Positions 46,201 through 58,200 of a stretch of 64,000 nt of DNA are shown piece by piece. Source of the DNA: Saxidomus purpurata. Its lineage: Eukaryota > Mollusca > Bivalvia > Venerida > Veneridae. Location: contig JAFMSR010000015.1 of the NCBI GenBank assembly GCA_022818135.1, positions 34,689,239-34,753,238 on the forward strand, given 5' to 3'. The notes beneath the pieces were generated by a model that saw nothing but the letters and a program-made list of their open reading frames with translations, was not told the DNA's origin and did no database searches. The position numbers were made by a program, and so were the translations under genes. Position 1 is the stretch's first letter. The number at the start of each line of letters is the position of its first letter.

Positions 46201-49200
46201 GCTACATTTCACATGAAGTTCACATCAAGTTTCCAAAGATAAATATAACTACAACCAAATTACTTTTCTATTAAAACAGCTATGACAGTGATGAGCCCCA
46301 TAAGAAACACAAGAAAAAATCAAAGAACAAGAAACACCGCGATTCACTGTCCGATGCTGACCGAAGTCCCGAGCCCGAACAGAAGACCCGCAAACTCCTC
46401 AAACCCCTAAAGTTCAAGAAATCAACCAAGGCTGTCTTATCTAAGACAATAACAGCTTTCCACTCTGAAGATGACGATGATGCACCCGCGCCGCCAAGAA
46501 TGAACTTGCCCATGCCATCAAGGTCACCATTACCCATAATTCCTAACTTACCAGTACTGCAAAGGTCAAGGTCAAGTTCAAGTGAAGAGGAACGTCGACC
46601 TGAAAAACAGAAAGATAAAAGGTCTTTAACACCAGTAAAGAAAAAGAAAGAAAGTAAAATGTCGCCCGAGTATGTTAAAGAGAGCAGAAGTGAAAAGGTC
46701 AAAAGTTCAAAAAGGAGGACTAAGTCACGTTCTGTAAGCTCAGAGAGGTCTTTATCTTTCTCACCTGATGGAAAGAAGAGTAAGAAATTGGAAAAAAAGA
46801 AGAAACAGAGAAAGGAAGAAATGATGGAAAGATCGATTGAAAGATCAAAGGACAGCTCATTTGAGAAGCCGAGGGCACGTGATACTAGAGACAGGGACAT
46901 AACTCCGTCATCAGATTACCGAGATTTCTCTCCGGGGCAAGAAGTGGTGAAGAAGAAAAAAGATAAGAAGAAAGAAAAGAAAAAGAAAGAAAGAGATTTA
47001 TCACTTGATCGGGAGGAAGAAAGGAAACATAAGAAAGAGAAAATAAAAGAAAGGGAGAGGTCAGAATCCCCTATCCCATCAAGGAAACAAGACAAAAGGA
47101 GTCTGGATAGAGCTTCAAGAAGAGAACTAGGTAGCTACTGAAGTTTACATACACATTGGTATTTTGAATGAATTTAAACCTCACATTTTATGTTTCTGTT
47201 TTGCTTAAAGTTCTTTCTGTAACATCTGCATTCAGTGATACACACTGTGACAGCAAAAGAAATAAAGAAAGTTGAGAGGCAAAGATATAGCAAGATTTCT
47301 TTGTTTAATACCTTTTGTACATATTTTTGTTCCGATATTTATTTACTTTTTGTTGAGTCCGCTTGTGGTGAGCTCGATATAGTTGTCACAATGGTGGTTC
47401 GATGTATGTGCGTGTGTCCGTCCGTCTGTCCGAGTTTGTCCTGGTTGTAACTTATCCATGAATAAACTTTAAAGGGATTTTTAAATAACTTAAATAACAC
47501 AAATGTTCACCATCATGAGACAAAGTGTCATGCACAAGAACAAGGTCTAAGGTCAAGGTCACACTTAGAGGTTAAAGGTCAATTTCAAGAATATCTTTGT
47601 CCGGAGCATTTCTTGTTCATGCATGGAGGTACATGTATTTTGATGTAAATGTTTTTATAAAGTCCCATATCGTGGATACTATCAAAGATATTGACTTTAA
47701 ACTTGAACTACAATGTACTTATTTGCTATCTACACACATTGTATTTTGACAGATTTATGCCCCCTTTTTACTTTGATATTTTAAAATAACTTGTTAAGCC
47801 CATAACTCTGACCATGATTTATGCATAATTACGTCCCTTTTTTTGACATGGAAAATTATGCTATCCAGCGCTGAGAATAATAGAGTGTGCGGTCCTTGGA
47901 CAGCTCTTGTTGTGACTCACTGTCCATGTCACTGTCTCCGACATTAAAGCATTCTTTAAATTGTGTCATAAATGTTAGTCCTTTTGACAGCTGGCGGGCT
48001 CGACATTTTGCACATGGGCATCTAGTTTAAATAAACCTTACCTTCCATACCTTTCGTTCATATTTTGTTTGTCATTTTTTAAGTTTATTTATGACATCAC
48101 CATTGTTTTAAATCCAGTTTGTTGATATTTTGCTTCATGGAAGATTTGAAGTCAGATAAATGACAGATTAACTGTGTTGATCATCAAAGTCATCTGCTGA
48201 TAATTTCATTGAAAACAACAAATTTATCTTTAAATAGTCAACTACATGTATATATCACAGTAAGGTACACTACCATAATGAAAAACATTTGACCTTCTTG
48301 TATGTTAAAAATGCTATTACTCTGTCTGTGTACCTTATTATAGTAGAGACAAGAGCAAAGTCTCCATCAAGCAGCAAAGGGTCAAGGGACACCTTCCAGG
48401 AAAGAAGTGGGAGATCCTCAGAACCCCAGAGAGGTAAAATTTATCTGTTTACAAAAAGCTCTTGTATTGTTTTTGTTCAGAAGCCTGCACGTAAAGCTCT
48501 GGAGAAATGTGAGCTATTGTTCAAAAGCTAAACACTGTAAAACAAGTAGTTTTAGAGTGACGTAAATTTCAAGATTTTTGAGCATACAAACTTGGTTGTT
48601 TATTTTTAATTGGCAAAAGAAGAGTTCTTTAATAGTAAATCTACGTGAAATGAATCTTTCGTGAAATTTTTTAATTGGTAAAGAGGGAAATTCACAAAAA
48701 AAAGCAAAAATTAACTCATTGCAAATATTACCCAAGTTACATGTTCACACTTATCTTACAAATGAAGCATTTTGAAATAATATTTTTACAGAAGTGTTAA
48801 TATTTTTAAGTGCTGCGCAAGGTTTCTTATCAAGCTAAACGTTGTTCTTTTGTTTCCCTTGAAACACTTTATTTCTGGATCAGGCAGTTGGTAGGAATGC
48901 TCCTAAACAGACGAAAGAAAATAAGTGTTTTTGTAATGTATGTGTTAATTGTGTTACATTATAAATGTGTATTTCCATTTGAAATCTGATGAAGTTCTTG
49001 TTACTGTTTTACCAGAACAAGTGGCTGTACATGTATTGCATTTTCTTCAAACCTGTAATTGTAAATAACAGTATGTGACTGAAGCTTGGTTCAGTTGTGG
49101 CAAAACATACTTCTTGTTTTACAGTCGTCATATTAATTTTCACCCTAAGTAGTAAATTGTTATTACAGTAAACTCCGTTTATAACGAACTCCTTCGGACC

Positions 49201-52200
49201 ATTTAAATGTGTTCCTTATATCCGGATGTTGTTATATTCGTAAAACATTTTCATATAAAATAAATAAAGAAATAAAATCGGGCCAAGAATATTTGTTCCT
49301 TATATCCGGATTTTTGCTATATCCAAAGTTGTTATATAAGGAGTTAACTGTATGTTTGTTTTTGCAGAAAGAGACAGAGATGTACGGGACCAAAGGGATC
49401 GTGATGGAAGGGAGCTGAGGGAGCCAAGAGATAGAGATGTACGAGAGCCAAGAGACACCAGACCTGATCCTCGAGAAAGAGATCCTAGAAGGGAGTCAAG
49501 ACAAGATCCAAGAGAAATAAGAGATCCTAGGGATCTCAGGGAACCTCGAGAAAGGGAAAGAGAGTTGAGGGAAAGAGATGTTAGGGATTCCCGAGATCCT
49601 AGGGAGAGGGATTTAAGAGATAGGGACCCCAGGGAGTTAAGGGATCCACGAGATATTAGAGACCCTAGGGATTTAAGGGAACCAAGGGACCCTAGAGATG
49701 ATCCCCGAGACATTCGGGATCCGAGGGATCAAAGAGACAGAGAAATAAGAGATCGACCTCCTTCAGGTAGGGAGTTTGACTCCCGGGATGTCCCTGGCAG
49801 GGATCCAAGGGACCTGAGTTCAGATAGAAGAGATAGATATCCTGATGATAGATACAGAGATGATGGCAGGTAAACAAATTAAAAACCGTCTAAACAACTG
49901 TTATATGTGTATGTAGGAACATGTGGCCTTTGAAGTGTTTCTGATAACTGTTGGAAGCAGATATTTCTTTGTATGGTTAAAGACCATTTGCAGATACTGC
50001 ATGGTATTTCAGTAGTTAATAGGATACTGCTTTTTCTTTGCTTTCTAAAGACTAAATCATTGAAAAAGAATAGTATTCTACTGGAGAATATCAGATGAAT
50101 AGTAAATGATGAAAGATTGCTCAGTCCATTAAAGGAAAATAAGCAGTGTAAAGGCAAGATTGTGAAAAATTTACATTTTATAGACATGCTAGCAGTTTTT
50201 TGACAATTTAAAGTTATCTCCCACTGGGACCATGAATTTCGGGATTATCCAGGAATAATTTCTTGGAAAATTCACAAAAATGAACAATTTACTTCATATT
50301 GATATAGAAACTTTTCAACTATGATTTGTAGGAGAGACAGATATGATGATCCAAGATACCCGCCACAGCCACCAGGTGGCTTTGATGATAGAGGGCGCTA
50401 CGGTAGAGGGGAGAGAGAAGGCTTCCCTGATCCTGGAGACAGGGGACCGTATGGGCGTCCAGATAGAGATCAGAGGGACCCAGGGGACAGAAGGGATATA
50501 GGGGATAGGAGGGAGCCTCCCATGGATATGCCATTTGACAGATACGGACCTAATCGAGGAGATCCTAGATATGGTGATTGTCAGTGGTGCCTGGTGAAAC
50601 ATCAAGCACACGATTTCTACCCTTATTTTGTTCTTCATCGAAATTTATTAAAATTTGAGATACTTGATAACTGTGAACTACTGCCCTAGCGCCTTCTGGT
50701 GGCTATTATATATGCCTACACTCTATTTGTTTGAAAAATTAAACGTTATTATAATAATGAAAATTAATACTTTTTTACATCGGTTACATGTCTGGTTTTA
50801 ATATTGGACCAGAAAATTCAGTTTTTGTATCTTCTGCTTAGATCATTATCCATTGTACTTGTTGCCGTTAACTAGTTTAGGTACATTTGAGTTACAGAAC
50901 TTTGTAGTTCTTGTACAATGGTAATGCTGATTGGTTGCTATGATTCTTATGAAAACTACAGTATCTGTTGGTTTGAATAACTAAAAATATCGTTATGTAT
51001 GTTTCTTGTTCTACAGGTCCGATGCGTGGAAGGGGTCGCTATGACTACAGAGATCAGGGACCAGGCTGGGACCGAGGTAGAGGAAGGGGTAGAGGTGGCT
51101 GGGGAAGAGGAGGACCTGAAAGTAGTAAGAATTAAGAACTTTTTCAGACATAGCAAGATTCAGGGCCATTGTAGATTCTTGTGTCTGGGGATTAAGTCTG
51201 AGAAAATCAAAGGTTGTTGGGGTTAAAGCTGCTCGCTCTCAGATTTTGGTGAAAAAATAAAGTCCTGCAAACTGTATGAAAACATTATATTTTAGAACAT
51301 ATAGTCATATAAAAAGGCCCAAGTATAAATTCCTGAAAAGTATATCTGTAGATTTGAAATAATATGCTACCAAATTATAAAGAGTTACAAACGCTTTTGA
51401 AATTCTAAGCATATAGTGTAGCGGTACCGTAAAACCAACATTTTCAATTGATTTTTGCAAATTCTTACCTCGATTTTTAATTATTTTGTTGATTATAGCC
51501 TTTAGTTTTATATTTTATGTATTATTAATCATTCTTGAAAATTTTATTTTTTTCAATGGCAACTGAGAGCAAGCAGCTTTAAGAGCAATGAAATTTTTGT
51601 GGAATCTAAGTGGGTAAAAGGGAAATGAGACAGAACTAGTTCGGAGGAAAAGCTCTTGCACCCCATTTTCTTGGCGGGACACATACCTTAATTTTGTTAA
51701 TTTCTTTTTTAGTTACAATTTGTTTTGCTCTGTTTAAATCTTACAAATATAGATCGTATAGTATGTTTTAAATCCTTGTCTGTAGATCATTTCTTTATCA
51801 GGGATAGAGACAATGTGTTTAAAAGTACTTTTCTTCCACTCACTTTTTTTGCCCAAAAGTAGTGAATTTCAAGCAAATAACTTATGAGAGTTTTTAAAAT
51901 ACACATAATGCATTAAAAATGTGTAGTGGGCAAAAAGTTTCAGATTATGGATATAAAACACCAAAGAAAGTATTCCTTACTGTATTGTTGCAGGAGGTGG
52001 ACGCTATGATGACAGAGGTCGCCGTGGAGACTGGGATAACCAGAGACGTCCGGATGATTTCTATGGTCCTGATCGCCGAGACTGGCAGGACAGACGTGAA
52101 GACAGTCGTAGAGATGATCAGAGAGAGGGACCAAGGGACGAACCTAGGGACAAACGTGATGAAAAGACAGACAGTGAAAAGGAAAAAGACATAAGCAGAG

Positions 52201-55200
52201 ACAAAGATGTTGTTAGAGAAGACAGAAAAGGAGGAAGGGATGAAAAGAAAGATGATAGGTACATTTTTCAGTCTGTTTAAAGGTCTTAGAAGAGACCTAG
52301 AAGACATCGTATATTAGGGTTTTATCATTAGTACCGGTTTTCCACATGACCAACGCCCCCAGAAGAGGTTAGTTTTATTAGGTTTCGGAGGATAGTGAAA
52401 GATACAATGTCCCAATTCCAGAGACACCCCTGGTTCTTTAACATGCCAGGTGTATAGCACCCAATTCCCATACATGGGACCTTAGTTTTAGTCTCATCCG
52501 AAAGACTGTTAGTAATTTTAGTTGGTCAACCCCGGGAATCGAACCCGCTACCTCGAGAGTACAAGTCTCGTGCTCTACAGATTCAGCTAACCGGACTGAC
52601 TTACCTAGAAGACAGTAAGGTGTTAGGGTTTTTGTACAGCTTTGGCCCTATTAGGATAGCTGCAGTTCTTTTTGTGAAATTTGGGTAGATTTGCTTTACA
52701 GGGTAAAAAAAGAATTAGCCTTTTTGTTAGAATGGATCATACAAAGATCAAAGGGACAACTTTAAATTGTCCCTTGAGTAATTACATCCAACTGTCTGTC
52801 TGTCAGTTGCATCTGTCAGCCTCCTTGAAAACAAACTCTACTTTGTAGTTAAATTTAAGTGCTGTGTGACACAAGTTAAATGAATTATGCGTGCTTTTGT
52901 CTCAAGTAAAGAAAATAACTTTGTATATAGGAAAGATGATAAAGAGAAGGAAGAAGAAAGAATGGACAAAGAAGAGTCAAAACGAAAAGACCAAGACCTG
53001 TCAGATGTGGAAAAGAAAGACAAAAAAAGGGACGAAGAAAAGTCAAGAGAAAGGAAAGATGATGACAGGAAAGAAAGAGGAAAGGATAAAGACAAGTCAG
53101 AGACAAGGAGTAAAGATAGCAGTGGCGATAGAAAGAAAGATGAAGAGAAAAGAAAAGATGAAGAATCCACAGACAGGGAGAGGTCAAGGTAGATATATTA
53201 AAGTGTATATATATTGTCTTTTACTGTAAGTGTGACATAATTACATGTACTGTTTTTAGCTCACCTGGGCACTTTGTGCTCAAGATGAGCTATTGTGACC
53301 GCCTGGTGTCCATCTTTGTCCATCTGTTTGGAAAAATTTCTTCTCATGACATTTCATTTAACCACTGGGCCAAATTTAAGCAAACTTTACAGAAATGTAC
53401 TTTGGTTGGTCATCTATAAATGTTGTTTAAAGAATTACATTTCATGCAGATATCTGGTTTGCTATGGAAAAAAATCTTAAATTTTTCAATCTTCTTCTCC
53501 ATAAGTGTTAGGCCCAGAGCTTAGATATTTGATTTGTAGCATTCTCTCCTAGACAATCTTTTACCACCCTGGTGGTCACTTGTTTAACGTAGATTTTATA
53601 TAAGAAAAATCTTCTTGTCTAAATTCACAAGGCCAAGAGAGTTTAAATCTTAGTTTTGCTAACATATTTCAATACAAATCTTGAATGACCTTGGCCCTGA
53701 CTTATACCAGCTTTCTTCTTTTGGAAACATCAGAGATGATATTTGGAGCATGTGTACAGTTTTGCAAATGAATTACAATGTTTTCTTTGAAAGACCTTTT
53801 CATGGCCCATTGACCTACTTTTTGATGTTGCGAGCAATGGTTCTCAGGTGAACAATATAAGGCCATTGTGGCCCTCTTGTTTTGTTTTTCAAGAGAAGTG
53901 TTTGTCTGACAACCAAGTCTGAACTGTTGATATATCTATGTAGTATAACTGTGACTCTATACATTGAATGGTTTTTCTTAAACAGGAAACGAAGAGCTTC
54001 AAATGAGGGTTCAAGGTCACCATCTCTTAAAAAGGCAAGGGATGGTTCCCCAGCTTTATCAACACACAGTAAGAAATCTGGTAGGGATGTCACTAAAGAA
54101 AAGGAACAAGAGCCAGATGTTCATAGTGATAAGGTATGTTGCTAGGCAGATCAATGTGGTAACATTGCATCTACAAACTGAAATAATTGTTTCTCTTTGT
54201 TAATTGTCATCCCCTGCCACTACAGCCTCACTCTGCGGGATGCAGCAATACCAACCAGTCTACAATCAGCCATGTAATTCATGATAGTCATCACTACTTA
54301 CTTTTCTGTCGTAAATTTCTATAGACTGTCTTTATGTACATAACGAATTGTTCAATAGTGCTGAATGGAAAACTGTTGAAAAGGTAAAGTCTAGTGAAAC
54401 TTAAAAGTTACTGGAGCACAATTACAAGTTGCCATTTTACTAAGAAAGATTTCCGCCAGAATGACTCTTTCTTTGTTTGTCAAACATTCCTACTTTACTT
54501 TTAAATTGGTGCATTTTATAGAGCAGTATTTTTTCCATGATATGGCAAAAAATAAGAGACATTTTTAGCAGCTTGTTTGCCTGAATACATGAGTTGAATA
54601 CGAAAGAAAGGCATATGTCAACATTGTTTTAGAGTGAGTGGAACATGGTTCTAGCATTATCCTATCAGTAAATTTATTTTTCAGTATCTGTAAATTCAAA
54701 GTGATCCTGGGGCTTTAAAATAAGTTAGAAATATTGTGTTTAAGGTTTTCAAAAGACTGTTTCTTTGCCCAAATTACATAGAACAGTGGAAATGTTCGAT
54801 ATTTGGTCTGTCATTTTTTTCAAAATTTGAAACTTAAACATTTAATTTAATGATGTAGGAAAAGAACAGTTCATCATTCGATTTTCAGCCTGGGACATGA
54901 GTGAAGTATATGGCATGTGATTCAATTGTTACTGTTTGTCATGATAATAGTTATTCAATTGAAAAATGTTCAAAGCATTTTTCCCAAAGTAGAGACTAGC
55001 CTTTATGACCTATTGTAGGGTAGTGTTGCTGGAAGTGAAAGGTCAAGGAAGGACAGTGACAAGCCAAAGTCACGCAAGAGCCGACGAGATGACGAGAAAA
55101 GGTCAAAAAAGGAAAGCGTAAGTGATAGTGAATGTTTTATCATTTCGTCGCCCCCGTCGGTTTTTTGAGGTTTTGACATTTTGCTACCAGTGTACTCATC

Positions 55201-58200
55201 TCATCAAGCTCCTTATGATGACTTAGTCTGTTTTCTTATGAAACTTATGTAACTCGGTTAAAAGCAAATTCCATAAACCCGTAAGTCACTGATCTTCATT
55301 GTAATTTCAAACTTCAAAATTGATTTTCTCAAAACTTCAAAAATTGACTTACAGGTTTCTGGAAAAAAGACGACGAATTTGTCAAAGCTTCAAGTTTTAT
55401 TTCTCTTTCTAAAATAAAGAGACAGTTCTGAAGTGGTTAGTTAAATTGTAGAATGCTGTCTGGCCAGTGAAAGATACATTCTATGTTTTGAATAAAGAAA
55501 TGTCACTACAGTTGTTGTAGTAAAATGTTGCACCCTTACATTGGTAGTTTGTCATATCTCATTTACCTTACATATACATGTTTGTATTCTCAGAACATGC
55601 TGTTTTATGATATTTGTACTCTATGACATTCAGGACGCAGAGAGTGTAGAGAAGAAGAGGTCACGGTCAAGGTCACGGGAGGGGTCAGACAGCGGGGACA
55701 GCAAGAGGAGAAAGATTGATCAGTATCAAGAAGGTGCTGTGATTATATTTTTGTTTTCTTACTGTTTTACAAAGACAGACTGATGTCACAGACTTGCAGA
55801 CCTGTTGTTTCTCTGTATTTGAATGACAGTTGTTTGCACCAAGTCTTCAGGTTATGCTTAGATATCAAAGATTAATTGTCTAGAGTCTTTCCTACAGCAT
55901 GTAGAAATTGTCACTGTTTACATCTAAGAGGCTAACGACCTTATGATTTATTTGGCAGTATACAATATTCTCTGTATCAGTATAGGGGAATTACCTTATA
56001 CACATTTGGATACAAAATATTTCCTTTTATCATATCCTTTTATTTAGATCCAATTCGTACTGAACATTTATTTGCAATCTCGACTGGATTTCCGGTCCCA
56101 ATATTTTCCCTTCTTGGTTCTATATAAATCAACTAGGATATCTCATGTTTATTCGATTTTTTCCTTATCTGGACTAATTTTATCCCCCAACTAGAAATTT
56201 CCCTATTTTGAATCCGATATCTCGATTTGACATTAACCTGCCAAACAAGGCGTGAAAAGCTGCACCATGCTCCGCTGTAAGAGGTGAAAAACACCCCGCG
56301 GCATTCAAGTAGATTCGGCTCAATGTACCCAAAATATAATTGTTTGTTTGCACGCAAGCTGTGAAATCAGGAATGGGTAATTTGTGATTGATTGTGTCAA
56401 AACTGACAAAAATTAGACAGATAACATCTCAATGAAAAAGCCGAAATACGGTAATGTCGTAGGGTGAAGTCATGAACTTTTCGAGTTGAAACTAAAGATA
56501 ACCAACCGGAGGATATTGGATGCAAACGCTGAGAGTTTTGGAGAAGGACCCGGGGAATCAATCTGTAGGCACCTATTTGCAAGGCAAAATGAATCAGATG
56601 AATTGAACATTTAGTTGATTTAAACCTAGCGAGCTAGAGTTTCACAACCTGTGTATTACACAGATGATAAGATGGTGAAAGAGCAAACTCTTTCTATCAT
56701 CAATATTCTTCCTTATCCCCTCCTATCCCCTATCAGCATATTTTATCAACCGTTATCTCATTTTGTTATCTGAATATATTTTCTTCGGTCCCAATAATAT
56801 CGGGTGATGTATTTTTATTCACCATAGATTGCAACATTTTATCGATTTTTCCACATTCAAGCTTCAGTATACTAGGAAAAAGTAACGAAAAATATAATAG
56901 CATACATTTTACTGGTCTGAAAGATAACCTTTAAGTATGCAGTGAAATATCAAAACCACTACGACTACCTGTCATTATTATCAACAATAAACGGAATGTA
57001 GCGAAAACAAATTTTATGTACATGTACAATTTAACTTTACTTTTGAGGAATAAATTGGGTCAATTACTGTTGAATTGCTGACCTAGAGATTAGTTGTAAC
57101 TAAGCTGATTTATTTAGAAATGTTTCTATGGACCTGCGTCCTGCAAATAATTGCATTATAGCTTATTTTTCACTATATCAAAGTCTGTCTTAAGCATGTT
57201 AGACTTCATAGAAATGAAGAAATGCAGTCATACCTGAGTTTTCTTTATATCCCAGTGCTATAATTGAGCACACCTGTATTCTCCAAATTAGAAATCTCTA
57301 TACATCTCATTTACTCATATTTTAATGTGCACACTGCATATCGAGGTTTGACCACAAAACTGTTGAAAGTTCAACTTTATTTCATTTAAGTTACTACAGT
57401 TTGGCAGTCGACCCTTGATATATTGTTTGAGATTCTGTGTAAAAATAATGCCAGACGTTAGAGTCTCGAGTATACAGATAACATATTATAGCCATGAGTT
57501 AGAAATTATAGATTAAAAAGAAAATCTAAGAATGGGAGGGGTGGGGGGGGAATGTTGGTGCAAAAAAGCATCACTAAAAGTATGAAGCATTGATAATGAA
57601 TGTATGACATTTTGTACCGTAGGCAAGAGAGCTCCTGTTGATACTTTCTATGTTAGTATTCTAGCTTTAGAGAATGTAACCCAAAACAGTGACAGTAGGT
57701 CGATGCAAAACTGTTGTATGAAACAAAGAAGGACTTACCACAGTTTTGCGGTCAACCCTCGGGGTCACTGTGGATATGTATGATGTGTTTGATTAGTAAT
57801 TGAGGTAACATTGCCAGATTACATGTTGTTGTTTTTGTTGTTGTTATATGTTGTAGGAGAAGGTCAGCTGGCAGGATACGTAATCAAAGACACAGTGGGC
57901 TCAGATAGAGAAGGTACATTTGAGCATGAAAATACCTTATTATTTAATTGTGGATGGTTTTCAAGATTACATTTAAAGGGATGTTAAAGCTGCTCACTCC
58001 CAGATTTTGGTAAAAAAAAAATTTCTTCAAAGTATGAAAATAACGTATTTTAAAGGGATTAAAACCCATTAAAAGCCCCCTATAATTCATGTAATAATCT
58101 ATAAGTATACTCCAAATTCAATAGCATGTTTTGAAATTGCAATATTGACATAATATTATAGTGAAGCGGTGCTGTGTAACCGTACCTTTTCATCAATTTC

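Noticed and set aside
46280..46900. 206-codon minus-strand frame, Ser/Leu/Phe-rich
   Set aside because: It is antisense to the Lys/Ser/Arg-rich ZC3H13 exon 7. Its composition is the mirror of AAG/AGA codons, with no motif of its own.
49300..49713. 137-codon minus-strand frame of SLGSL repeats
   Set aside because: It is antisense to the RD-repeat exon 9. The repeat causes the open frame.
50315..50638. 107-codon minus-strand frame
   Set aside because: It is antisense to ZC3H13 exon 10 with no domain or splice support.
52525..52597. tRNA-Thr-like sequence on the minus strand
   Set aside because: The acceptor stem has several mismatches, the T stem has one, and the sequence is joined to a SINE body with flanking duplications.
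52838..53187. Ser/Phe/Leu-rich minus-strand frames of 100-110 codons
   Set aside because: They are antisense to the Lys/Glu/Asp-rich exon 13.
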